Of a stretch of DNA of 10,400 nucleotides, positions 1-7,156 are shown in pieces (position 1 is the stretch's first letter; every line of letters begins with the position of its first letter). The stretch comes from CAZVWH01 sp964631175 (lineage in GTDB: Bacteria > Planctomycetota > Phycisphaerae > Sedimentisphaerales > Anaerobacaceae). Location: NCBI GenBank assembly GCA_964631175.1, contig CAZVWH010000098.1, forward strand, positions 1 to 10,400. Direction: 5' to 3'. Under the pieces are notes generated by a model. That model did no database searches. It was not told where the DNA came from and was given only the letters and a program-made list of their open reading frames with translations. Position numbers and translations under genes: made by a program.

Positions 1-60
1 TGAGCGTAGTCGAAAGAGTCGAACCAAGTCGAAGGACGCAGCTTGGGGATGGCAAAGCTC
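1..60. repeat. Partial dispersed repeat at the window edge
   Basis: The first bases (TGAGCGTAGTCGAAAGAGTC, then more AGTCGAA motifs) resemble one end of the TTCGACTACGCTCA-type intergenic palindromes found in many environmental bacteria. The rest of the element would lie upstream of the window, so neither its inverted partner nor its length can be seen. It is called only from the motif and the presence of related elements downstream. Confidence 0.3.
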
Positions 61-95
61 CAACAACGGCGTAACCATCCCAATCCCACCGTTAG

Positions 96-323
96 GTGTC
101 CCTGACGAGACTAAGGGATGAGGCTGCCACACACTATGTAGCCACAGATCAATGTTACCCAGAATATGATTTATTTGAACCATGCCAAAATTTGATAAGA
201 TGTCATTTTCGAGAGGACTCGGATTATAAAGAAGACGCAATTACCGGCTTTGCTGCTTATAGAGATGAGGTGATTAATATCTCAATTGAGTTAGATTGTG
301 CTTTAGCACTAAAAAATAAGTAA
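96..323 (+). CDS. Hypothetical 75-aa ORF, probably 3'-altered by a repeat element
   Basis: I do not recognise this protein. It is an acidic 75-residue reading frame opening with GTG at 96, just after an in-frame TAG at 93-95; no in-frame ATG and no convincing Shine-Dalgarno sequence is present. The residue mix (Asp/Glu-rich, three Cys, ending ALALKNK) looks protein-like rather than random. Its TAA stop (321-323) is the first triplet of the hairpin element at 321-458. Removing the element and one copy of its flanking 9-bp repeat would let the frame continue as Lys-Ser-Phe-stop, using TAA at 474-476. It may therefore be a small gene whose last codons were replaced by an insertion, or a fragment of an older gene with a lost 5' end. 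Chance is also possible. Confidence 0.35.
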   Translation: MSLTRLRDEAATHYVATDQCYPEYDLFEPCQNLIRCHFREDSDYKEDAITGFAAYRDEVINISIELDCALALKNK

Positions 324-458
324 GCGTTCACGGGAAAACCGCATTTTTGTCATTGCGAGCGAAGCGAAGCAATCTAAAATCGTACGTTTTTGAGATTGCT
401 TCGGCCTAAAGGCCTCGCAATGACACAAAAACGCCTTATTTTCTGCGTGAACGGTTAC
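321..458. mobile_element. 138-bp MITE-like hairpin element with 9-bp direct repeats
   Basis: The outer arms TAAGCGTTCACG (321-332) and CGTGAACGGTTA (446-457) are inverted with one mismatch. An inner pair starting GTCATTGCGAGC near 350 and ending CTCGCAATGAC near 424 makes the whole element fold into one long hairpin, with a small GGCC-TAAA-GGCC palindrome in the right half. The identical 9-mer AAAAATAAG sits on both sides (312-320 and 459-467), as expected for a target-site duplication. The element has no coding capacity. The inner core belongs to the widespread GTCATTGCGAGCGAAGCGAAGCAATCT-like repeat class, thought to be non-autonomous and mobilised in trans. The left end supplies the stop codon of the ORF at 96-323. 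Confidence 0.75.
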
Positions 459-471
459 AAAAATAAGAGCT

Positions 472-640
472 TCTAATGCTCTGTTGAAAAGAGTTCAGAA
501 TGTCATTTCGAGCGAGCCGAAGGCGAGTCGAGAAATCTGTTTTTGAGCAGATTTCTCCACTTCGCCCCCGTGCTTTCTGCGAAAGCAAAAATGGGGGCTT
601 CGGTCGAAACGACGGTGAGGCTTTTCAACAAAACATTAGA
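472..640. repeat. 169-bp palindromic MITE-like repeat downstream of malQ
   Basis: Terminal inverted repeats TCTAATGCTCTGTTGAAAAG (472-491) and CTTTTCAACAAAACATTAGA (621-640) match in 18 of 20 positions. Inside, a TGTCATTTCGAGCGAGCC-type left half pairs imperfectly with a GGCTTCGGTCGAAACGACG right half, and a central CCCCC/GGGGG hairpin lies near 565-597. It starts 24 bp beyond the malQ stop, so the transcribed hairpin could end or stabilise the malQ message. No clear target-site duplication is seen. A 60-aa reading frame inside it is a by-product of the repeat and is not called. Confidence 0.65.
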
Positions 641-664
641 CTCTCTAAGTTATACCCATTACTA

Positions 665-2167
665 TTAATCTCTGCCGTATAAACAGCTTAGGTCTCTTAG
701 CTTCTTTGTGAGTGCCGGCGTTAGCTGTTTCGGTCGGAGGCGCCATTTCCAGTTGCCTTTGGACAAGGCTGGGCGGTTCATTCTGGCTTCGGCTCCGAGA
801 CCCAAAACGTCCTGCATGGGTATGACTGCAATTTTACCTACGGAACTCATTGCCAGCCGAGCCAATGCCCAGTGTATCTGGTTTGCTGGTATCCTGTGGC
901 CAAGATAATCGAATAAGCTTCTCTTCTGCCCGGATGTGGCTTCTTTGCTGAACCACCCTCTGGCCGTATTATTGTCATGGGTACCGGTATAGACGACACA
1001 ATTTTCCGTATGATTGTGTAGAATGTGAGGATTGCTGCTAAAGTCACCATCAAAAGCAAACTGTAAGACTTTCATGCAGGGAAAGCCAAATTTGCCTATC
1101 ATCTCTCTAACGTCAGCGGTGATATAACCAAGGTCCTCAGCAATAATAGGCGCAAAGGTGATATGCCTGAGCAGCTCATTAAAGAAGTCGTCCTTCGGGC
1201 CTTGTATCCATTTGCCATGTAAAGCGGTTTTATGTCCCGCAGGAACTTGCCAATATGCAACAAAAGAGCGGAAATGATCTATACGCACCAGGTCAAACAA
1301 ACGAAGATTGTGCCTTATTCTATCTATCCACCAGCGGTATCCATCGTGTTTTAGTCGTTGCCAGTCATAAACAGGATTGCCCCATAGCTGACCTGTACGG
1401 CTAAAATAGTCCGGCGGAACACCGGCGATATAGCGAGGTTTCTTATACCGGCTTAGCTTGAAAATCTGCGGATGGGACCACACATCTGTGCTGTCAAGTG
1501 CCACGTAAATAGGAACATCTCCTATGATTTGAATGCCGTTTTCATTACAATACTTTTTCAAGGCGAACCATTGCTGATAAACAATGTATTGTAGGAATAC
1601 CTGTCGGTTTATATCTTCGGCAAGCTGACTGGTCATTGCTTTAAGGGCTTTTTCATTTCTGTCCCTTATCCGGCGCGGCCAATCGCTCCATAGACGTCCA
1701 CCAAAATGGTGCCGTAAGGCTGCAAAGGCGGCGAAATCATTTAGCCAGGAGCTGTTCTGAGCACGAAATAGCTCGAAGTCAGACGATTCTACAGAATCTC
1801 TAAAACGCTCATAGGCGATGTGAAATAATTTTTTCTTGTAGGACTCTACTCTTGTATAGTCAACGTTAGCTTGGGGCAAAGCAGGGGCATCCGTAATGTC
1901 ACTTTTTATCAGGAAATTACGCCGGTACAGCAATTCCGGACTTATAAAAAGCGGATTAACCGCAAAGGCGGAGAAACAATTATACGGCGAGTGTGCGGTT
2001 TTCGGAGTAGTATGATTCAATGGCAATATCTGCCAATAGCTTTGCTTGGCCCGCTTGAGAAAATCGGCAAACCGGTAAGCCTGCGGACCGAAATCACCGA
2101 TGCCGTATTTCGAGGGCAGAGAACTGATGTGCAGCAACATACCACTGGCTCTCTTTTCCACACTCAT
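665..2167 (-). CDS. malQ: 4-alpha-glucanotransferase (amylomaltase, GH77)
   Basis: This enzyme transfers alpha-1,4-glucan segments between maltodextrins, or to glucose, in the cytoplasm, and serves maltose/glycogen metabolism. The 500-aa product has the usual length of bacterial amylomaltase. The N-terminus carries the family signature GMLLHISSLPSKYGIGDFG (9-27), with the substrate-binding SPYNCFSAFAVNP stretch at 60-72. The catalytic set is complete: nucleophile Asp297 in LVRIDHFR, acid/base Glu344 in IIAEDLG and the stabilising Asp398 in YTGTHDNNT, close to the numbering of the Thermus enzyme (293/340/395). The C-terminal QDVLGLGAEARMNRP motif is present. The ATG at 2167 precedes MSVEKRASG; only a weak GGA-type ribosome site is seen. 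It lies 48 bp after the stop of the GH57 gene on the same strand, so co-transcription is likely. No oddity is visible. Confidence 0.97.
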   Translation of the reverse strand: MSVEKRASGMLLHISSLPSKYGIGDFGPQAYRFADFLKRAKQSYWQILPLNHTTPKTAHSPYNCFSAFAVNPLFISPELLYRRNFLIKSDITDAPALPQANVDYTRVESYKKKLFHIAYERFRDSVESSDFELFRAQNSSWLNDFAAFAALRHHFGGRLWSDWPRRIRDRNEKALKAMTSQLAEDINRQVFLQYIVYQQWFALKKYCNENGIQIIGDVPIYVALDSTDVWSHPQIFKLSRYKKPRYIAGVPPDYFSRTGQLWGNPVYDWQRLKHDGYRWWIDRIRHNLRLFDLVRIDHFRSFVAYWQVPAGHKTALHGKWIQGPKDDFFNELLRHITFAPIIAEDLGYITADVREMIGKFGFPCMKVLQFAFDGDFSSNPHILHNHTENCVVYTGTHDNNTARGWFSKEATSGQKRSLFDYLGHRIPANQIHWALARLAMSSVGKIAVIPMQDVLGLGAEARMNRPALSKGNWKWRLRPKQLTPALTKKLRDLSCLYGRD

Positions 2168-2215
2168 ATTAACTGTCCGTACGTCAATCCGCTTACTATT
2201 TCGAACGTCTCACTC

Positions 2216-4645
2216 TCATTGAACTACAACGTCCAGATGCCGTCCTAAGCTCTCGAAAAGCTCAACCCACTTCTGAGCATCCTGGTCTTGACCCTCCGCT
2301 TTTTTCTTGATTTGGTGGTAACTTTGTTTGCCGATAGTGAAAAACACATTCTGTGCAAGCTGGAGGTCCATACCTGGAACTATTTTGCTCAAGATAGTGA
2401 GAATTCCTTCTATTGTTTTTAGTAGCTGAACGTCGTCGGGGAATTTCTCAAGCTGTCCCATCAACTGGTTAATTCGATGAGCTGCTTCGAATCTCAAAGT
2501 GGTCTCATCGAGTTCAAGAGACAACCTAAGGGTCTCATCCGTAAGATTCTGAAGGCTGTTAAGATCTATTTTATTCGCCTTGAGGACGCTGCATAAATCC
2601 TGGTTCAATATAAACTCGGCTGGGGCGGAAAGGGCTTTTGGCAAAGGCATGTTCATACCTCGTATCATAAGCATTATGGCATAATTGTGCTCGTAGATAC
2701 GTCGAAAAGAGCTTTCTATGTCCTTCCAGGTATTCTCGAGCAGCTCATACAATATCTGTCGCTGCTGGTCTTTGAACAGGTGCCAGAGTGAAAAGTTGTT
2801 GTCGCCGAATCGGATGTTCATCTGCCTCATAACTTCGTTGGTGTCGCCTTTGTGAAATGCGTTTTTTAAGTGCTGTCGCATCTGCTGGAAGCTCTCGTCA
2901 GACATAGGAGAGGCCAAAGCAGCCATCAGGTTATGGTCACCGAGATGCAAAACTGCAAAATCAACAACGTATTTTTCGAGAGTTATACCTGACTGGATAT
3001 TAGACCTGCCGGTGGCGAGCACTTGAATGCCGGCTTCCGCACGGTCGTAATCTTCCACACTGGCCGAGTAACAATAGATATTCTTTTTGCCTTGCGGTTG
3101 CTCTTCAAATATAGAGCTCAGCGCAAAGTGGGCTCCCACTCTATTGAGGTCGATAAGGGCAGGCTCAACGCAGGCTTCAAAAACTTCCTTGCCGTTGTTG
3201 AGCTCTTTGCGATTGCCCGGAGCTTTTTTAAGCGAGCTTTTAAATTCGTCCACCAAATCTGTTTTGGTAACTTCATGATGCAACTGCATTGCTCGTGCCG
3301 CATACTGCATAACCTGCAATGTCTCCAGCCCTGAGATATTGTCGAAAAACCACCCACAACTGGTGTACATCAACATAGCGTTACGTTGCGCCTCTAAAAG
3401 TTTTAGACAGATGACCTTATCCTCATAGCTGAGCTTTTTATCGATTGTGTTTTTGATAAATCCGTCTATGTTTTCAGGCGCTCTATTATTTATTACATTA
3501 ATGTACTGATTCCTAATCTGCCACGGGTCAGAACAATATTGCGACATCATTTGCTCGTAAGCATCGGCAAATTTGTCCCTAAGCCGGTCCAGGGCATTGC
3601 GCAGAGGCTCTCTCCACTGTTGCTGACCAGAAAGCGATTGATCCCCACAACATCCACAATTACTTCTCCATCTCTCTACTCCATGGACACAACTCCAGGA
3701 GCTGTTTTCCCAGATCTGTACCTCGTGGGTAGGTGGAAATTTCTCTAAATATTCTCCGTATGTTGTAATCTTGGCCAGGTTATTTGTTTCTATGTAGTGC
3801 AGGCAGTAGGCCAAAGCCATGTCGCCATGCCGATGATGGTGTCCAAAAGATTCACCATCGGTGGCAATATGAATCAGTTGAGCTTGGTCGTTATCTTTGT
3901 TGAAAGACCCTGCCAGTCTTGAGGCAAAATTCTCTCCGCTGTGTAATAGTCCTCCGTAGGCAACGTCATGGGATACTGACCCATTATAGAAAAACAGATT
4001 AATACTCTTTCCCGAAGGAAGGTTACATAAATACGGCATTGTAGTATCCAAGTCGTTTTCACTGACTTTTTGCCACTGATTCTTTCCAGTCTTACGAATC
4101 TGTTTAGCTTGACGAGGGGCAAGAATAGTGAATTTAATTCCGTATTCAGCCAGTATTTCCAGCGTTTGTAGATCCACTGCAGTCTCAGGCAGCCACATAC
4201 CTTCGGGCTTTCTTCCAAATCGGCTCTGAAAATCTGTCAATCCCCAGATTATCTGGGTGTGCTTGTCTCTGTCGTTGGCCAGGGGCAATATTATATGATT
4301 ATACGCTTGAGCGATGGCGGAGCCGTGCCCTGAAAAAGCCTCCATGCTCTTTTTATCGGCTTCTATAACCTTGTCATAGACCTCTTGAGCGTGTGATTGC
4401 AACCAGTACATCAGAGTCGGACCAAAATCAAAGCTAATATTTTTGTAGTTGTTGACTATGTCGATGATCTTTTTGTCCGGCCCAAGTATCCGAGATGCGG
4501 CGTTTTGACGATAGCATTCTTGAGTTACTTTTGCATTCCAATCGTGATATGGATAGGCTTTGTCCTGTAGCTCAACATCTTCAAGCCAAGGATTTTCTCT
4601 GGGAGGCTGGTAAAAATGGCCATGAATACAAATAAATTTGTCCAT
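2216..4645 (-). CDS. GH57-family alpha-glucan-active enzyme with DUF3536 domain
   Basis: The 809-aa cytoplasmic protein has an N-terminal glycoside hydrolase family 57 domain (roughly 1-360) and a C-terminal DUF3536-type region. GH57 landmarks are clear: region 1 HGHFYQPP (8-15), the GPTLMYWL block (75-82), the nucleophile motif GMWLPE with Glu154, and the acid motif ATDGESFGHHH with Asp263. A Cys-rich stretch typical of this subfamily, WSCVHGVERWRSNCGCCG, lies at 317-334. No signal peptide is seen. GH57 members are retaining alpha-amylases, 4-alpha-glucanotransferases or branching enzymes; the exact reaction of the DUF3536 subfamily is not settled, so glycogen or maltodextrin processing is inferred from the adjacent malQ. 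ATG at 4645 is chosen because it starts directly at the conserved MDKFICIHGHF; an in-frame TTG at 4711 would add 22 residues of no family character. A GGGG stretch about 11 bases upstream may serve as a weak ribosome site. Confidence 0.92.
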   Translation of the reverse strand: MDKFICIHGHFYQPPRENPWLEDVELQDKAYPYHDWNAKVTQECYRQNAASRILGPDKKIIDIVNNYKNISFDFGPTLMYWLQSHAQEVYDKVIEADKKSMEAFSGHGSAIAQAYNHIILPLANDRDKHTQIIWGLTDFQSRFGRKPEGMWLPETAVDLQTLEILAEYGIKFTILAPRQAKQIRKTGKNQWQKVSENDLDTTMPYLCNLPSGKSINLFFYNGSVSHDVAYGGLLHSGENFASRLAGSFNKDNDQAQLIHIATDGESFGHHHRHGDMALAYCLHYIETNNLAKITTYGEYLEKFPPTHEVQIWENSSWSCVHGVERWRSNCGCCGDQSLSGQQQWREPLRNALDRLRDKFADAYEQMMSQYCSDPWQIRNQYINVINNRAPENIDGFIKNTIDKKLSYEDKVICLKLLEAQRNAMLMYTSCGWFFDNISGLETLQVMQYAARAMQLHHEVTKTDLVDEFKSSLKKAPGNRKELNNGKEVFEACVEPALIDLNRVGAHFALSSIFEEQPQGKKNIYCYSASVEDYDRAEAGIQVLATGRSNIQSGITLEKYVVDFAVLHLGDHNLMAALASPMSDESFQQMRQHLKNAFHKGDTNEVMRQMNIRFGDNNFSLWHLFKDQQRQILYELLENTWKDIESSFRRIYEHNYAIMLMIRGMNMPLPKALSAPAEFILNQDLCSVLKANKIDLNSLQNLTDETLRLSLELDETTLRFEAAHRINQLMGQLEKFPDDVQLLKTIEGILTILSKIVPGMDLQLAQNVFFTIGKQSYHQIKKKAEGQDQDAQKWVELFESLGRHLDVVVQ

Positions 4646-4825
4646 ATTTGAATTTACCCCATAAACTAACGGAAAAAAGCTTTCGACGTAACCGCTATGG
4701 TTGCGCACCAATCATTAAATTCACTACATGAATAATTTAACAATTGATTTTAGCCTATATGTTCACCTCTATTTGGCTCTTTCTTTCTTATCTATGTACT
4801 TACGCCGAAAATTAAATGACTAATT

Positions 4826-4999
4826 TTACCAGCCGGAGCTCAGCTTGAAAACATCGAATTGGCCATTTTCCCAATCAATTCCTGAAGGCAAAACATTACG
4901 GATAGACTCTTGACTATGACTTAGATCACATATTTGGACATGAAAGCAGTGGAATTCGCTGGGTGACTTAAAAAATAAACAAGTCCCTTTCCCAGAAAA
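4826..4999 (-). pseudogene. Possible C-terminal gene remnant (57 codons, no start)
   Basis: On the minus strand a 57-codon open stretch runs from just after an in-frame TAA (5000-5002) to a TAA at 4826-4828. It reads like a protein C-terminus (residues include GKGTCLFFKSPSEF near the start and IDWENGQFDVFKLSSGW at the end) but has no ATG or GTG start. A palindromic element begins about 10 bp upstream, so the 5' part of the gene could have been lost or displaced. I do not recognise the family, and a stretch this short can be open by chance. Confidence 0.25.
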
Positions 5000-5009
5000 T
5001 TAATGTAAC

Positions 5010-5191
5010 TTTTTAATGGTCATTATCATCTCGACCGAACTAAGCATACCCCACCTATTCCGAGCAAGGCCGAGGGTAGCGTTAGTCGAGAGGCTGCAGG
5101 CGAAGTGGAGGGAGCTGTTTAAATAGATTCCTCCGCTTCGTCCCAACAATGTTGGGACTCCGGTCGGAATGACATGGCCGGCTATTAAAAA
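5010..5191. repeat. Palindromic repeat element, third of the family
   Basis: The outer arms TTTTTAAT (5010-5017) and ATTAAAAA (5184-5191) are perfect inverted copies. Inside, TCATCTCGACCG (about 5026-5037) faces CGGTCGGAATGA (5161-5172), and a near-perfect GTCCCAACAATGTTGGGAC hairpin lies near 5142-5160. The CGAAGTGGAGGGAG and CCTCCGCTTCG segments pair as well. The layout matches the two elements at the left of the window, with a different core. No clean target-site duplication is visible; only TGTAA occurs close to both ends. Confidence 0.6.
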
Positions 5192-5242
5192 TTGTAAAAA
5201 TTTTTAGAAACGGTACTTGTAGAGAAATTAAATTGTACTGCA

Positions 5243-5383
5243 TTACTCAACCGTTCCCAGTTCAATGTGTCTTGCTACATCGTATAGACCTGAGGATTCC
5301 GGAGCATCCAGGCTGACCTTAATGGACTCGAAAGCCGAAAAAATCGAATGGAATGTAGTAAAGACTTTTACCCTAAAAGTCCC
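5243..5383 (-). pseudogene. Possible gene remnant (46 codons, no start)
   Basis: A minus-strand stretch, open from after an in-frame TAG (5384-5386) to a TAA at 5243-5245, encodes 46 residues that look protein-like (for example SLDAPESSGLYDVARHIELG) but has no start codon. Its 5' edge coincides with the start of the hairpin cluster at 5398-5509. It could be the end of a gene broken by repeat insertion, possibly the same gene as the fragment at 4826-4999, but that link is guesswork. The family is not recognised. Confidence 0.22.
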
Positions 5384-5397
5384 CTATTGAACCTTAT

Positions 5398-5509
5398 GGG
5401 TGGATCCCCACGAGCGGAGCCAGTAGCCTCTCCGTCCCCGGCGTAACCCGCCGAAGCACATCACATTACGCTAAAGCTCCGGTGGATACTATTCGCATTC
5501 ATCCACGGG
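5398..5509. repeat. Cluster of four consecutive hairpins
   Basis: Four short stem-loops follow each other in 112 bp: GTGG-ATCC-CCAC near 5400; CGGAG (5415-5419) with CTCCG (5430-5434); CGGCG (5439-5443) with CGCCG (5449-5453); and CCGGTGGAT (5479-5487) with ATCCACGGG (5501-5509, 8 of 9 pairs). This is denser than the surrounding sequence. It could be another REP-like composite repeat or a structured RNA; I see no match to a named RNA family and no polymerase terminator U-run after it on either strand. Confidence 0.45.
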
Positions 5510-5644
5510 TAAAAACAACGGCTTTCTGCGAAGGCAGGTAAAAATTTAGCTCATAACCGGCGAATCTGGATTAACCTTGTTTTTAATCTCTACCTACCTT
5601 GTTATCGTAAACTTTCTTTAATTTCGTCATCAAAAGGTTCTTTT

Positions 5645-5663
5645 AAAAAACCGGGCCAGTTTT
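5645..5663 (-). terminator. Weak Rho-independent terminator candidate
   Basis: On the minus strand about 28 bases after the stop of the exported orphan gene, AAACT-GGCCC-GGTTT forms a short five-pair stem (one G-T pair) followed by a T run. The T-tract and position fit a terminator, but the stem is short. Confidence 0.35.
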
Positions 5664-5690
5664 ATGTTGACGATCTTAGCATTACCAGTT

Positions 5691-6869
5691 TTAAGGCGTA
5701 TCTGGGCTGCGGTGATGTCTGAATCCGCCCGTTATAGCAATCGTCCCGAGAGTTGTACCGGTGATAACACCAGCAGTTGTCCAATTCCAGCCAAACCAGT
5801 CAAACCAGCCGCCTCCTCTTCTTCGGCCCCCTGATGATGCCAGCGGAGCGCCCGTGGTTTTCAATTTACTTGAACCTGAGCTCTGTAGATCGACTACACG
5901 CACAGCAGGCAGGCAGGTGGCCACAGGGTCTAATGTACCTTCGCAGGAAGTCCCCGCACAAATATTTGCCATTTGGGCAGCCTTTACCCCATCAGCTCGA
6001 GCCCATTTTGGCAGAGGTGCATCTTTGACAACCTTAAGGCTGTCTGTAACACCAATCTTGCTCATGAAATTTTCAAAATTTTTGTTTTTACCGAGCTCAG
6101 CTAAGTCTGCTTTGTTTCCTGTAGCATCGACCTTGCATGTCGCGACCGAATGTTGCAGTACCTCATTGAAACCCCGCACATTTGTTGCCGCTTTGAAGAC
6201 GGATATGCTGAGGTAAATCTCTTCAATTTCTGAGTCGAAGACATAGACGCTATTAACTTTGCATTGAATAAGTCCTACGTTGCCATCCTCGTTGACTGCT
6301 TCAACAACAAAAGGTTCTGATAGTGCCCTAACTGCTATCAGCTCGCCAAAAGCTTCTGTCCTTAGCGGCATCGCGGTCAGGGTAAATCTCAACTCGTTGG
6401 GAAGCGAGTTATCCACGGTCGAGAAATCGAAACTTTGCTTCCATGTTTTTTCAAGATTTGCCCTTGTGACTTTCCTAAGATGCCTAGCACAACCATTGCT
6501 GACCTTTTCCAAAAAAGCCAAATCTCTATCTGTTACCGATAAATGCTGGGTTTTGTCATCAACGGTGAATGAGCAATCTTTTAACGTAAATTGATCGCCG
6601 GATTTTTTGTCGTTCTCACTATTTGTTGAAAGACAGTATTGCGTTTTGTTGTCTGATAAGATCTGCTTTTTCACCGTGCATACTGTCTCGAATTCGTTCC
6701 TAAATTGGCTGTCTCCACTGTACTCCAGAGTGGAGAGAAGCTTGTAATGGTGTACGTTTTCGCGTTGTGACGCCATGCTAAATCTGCCGGACATTAATAA
6801 TACTGCTACGCTCATTAAAATTGCCAGACAGAATGCTCGTTCTCCCCATATTTTACTTCGCTTGTTCAT
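5691..6869 (-). CDS. Exported orphan protein with Gly/Arg/Trp-rich C-terminus
   Basis: I do not recognise this 392-aa protein. It starts MNKRSKIWGERAFCLAILM, a classic signal peptide (basic n-region, hydrophobic core about 12-27) with likely cleavage near SMA-SQ (33/34), so it should be exported. The mature part is mixed alpha/beta-like with nine Cys (64, 79, 99, 127, 203, 245, 304, 309, 319), the last three clustered. Residues 345-363 form a distinctive Gly/Arg/Trp segment (GGRRRGGGWFDWFGWNW), followed by a small-residue hydrophobic stretch (364-383) and the tail RHHRSPDTP. This end could be a membrane anchor or a glycine-zipper-like sorting signal; that is inference. The ATG at 6869 is supported by AAAGGGGA five bases upstream. 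The gene stands alone, and the 180-bp leader directly upstream is tandemly duplicated. Confidence 0.85.
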   Translation of the reverse strand: MNKRSKIWGERAFCLAILMSVAVLLMSGRFSMASQRENVHHYKLLSTLEYSGDSQFRNEFETVCTVKKQILSDNKTQYCLSTNSENDKKSGDQFTLKDCSFTVDDKTQHLSVTDRDLAFLEKVSNGCARHLRKVTRANLEKTWKQSFDFSTVDNSLPNELRFTLTAMPLRTEAFGELIAVRALSEPFVVEAVNEDGNVGLIQCKVNSVYVFDSEIEEIYLSISVFKAATNVRGFNEVLQHSVATCKVDATGNKADLAELGKNKNFENFMSKIGVTDSLKVVKDAPLPKWARADGVKAAQMANICAGTSCEGTLDPVATCLPAVRVVDLQSSGSSKLKTTGAPLASSGGRRRGGGWFDWFGWNWTTAGVITGTTLGTIAITGGFRHHRSPDTP

Positions 6870-6945
6870 AACTGTCCCCTTTCAATGATTTGTTTAAGAA
6901 TTAGGATTTGGTTATTAAAATACCTACCCATCAAAGAAAACAATG

Positions 6946-6976
6946 ATTACATTACCACCATACTGAAATCTGTCAA
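6946..6976 (-). promoter_or_regulatory. Proximal promoter candidate for the exported orphan gene
   Basis: On the minus strand a perfect TTGACA (6971-6976) is followed after 19 bases by TGTAAT (6946-6951), five of six matches to TATAAT. The spacing is two bases longer than ideal for a sigma-70-type promoter. Transcription from here would leave a leader of roughly 70 bases. The TTGACA block is identical in the upstream duplicate. Confidence 0.4.
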
Positions 6977-7125
6977 TATTAATTTTGGAAAACTTTTAGA
7001 TTTTTTTGCTCGGTAAACTTTTAACGTACGGACAAGTGACATCTATTATAATTGTTCCCTTTCAATGATTCGTTTAAGAATTAGGGTTTGGTTATTACAA
7101 CACCTACCCATTGAAGAAAACAATA

Positions 7126-7156
7126 ATTATTTTGCCACCATATTGAAACCTGTCAA
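7126..7156 (-). promoter_or_regulatory. Distal duplicate promoter candidate
   Basis: This is the counterpart of the proximal promoter in the second 180-bp copy: TTGACA (7151-7156), a 19-base spacer and AATAAT (7126-7131). Both hexamers remain promoter-like after divergence of the copies, which suggests the two may act in tandem on the orphan gene. Confidence 0.35.

Noticed and set aside
500..682. 60-aa plus-strand ORF
   Set aside because: It lies almost wholly inside the palindromic element at 472-640 and reflects the repeat sequence.
2174..2184. 11-mer ACGTACGGACA shared by the malQ leader (minus) and 7024-7034 (plus)
   Set aside because: A single 11-base match in 10 kb is expected by chance, and the two lie in opposite orientation relative to their genes.
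1871..2248. 125-aa plus-strand ORF
   Set aside because: Antisense to the conserved start of malQ and the end of the GH57 gene; no family features.
4646..4711. 22-residue N-terminal extension of the GH57 protein from TTG
   Set aside because: The conserved family start MDKFICIHGHF follows an ATG; the extension has no family character.
5761..6216. 151-aa plus-strand ORF
   Set aside because: Antisense to the exported orphan gene, which has a signal peptide and a good ribosome site; the plus frame has neither.
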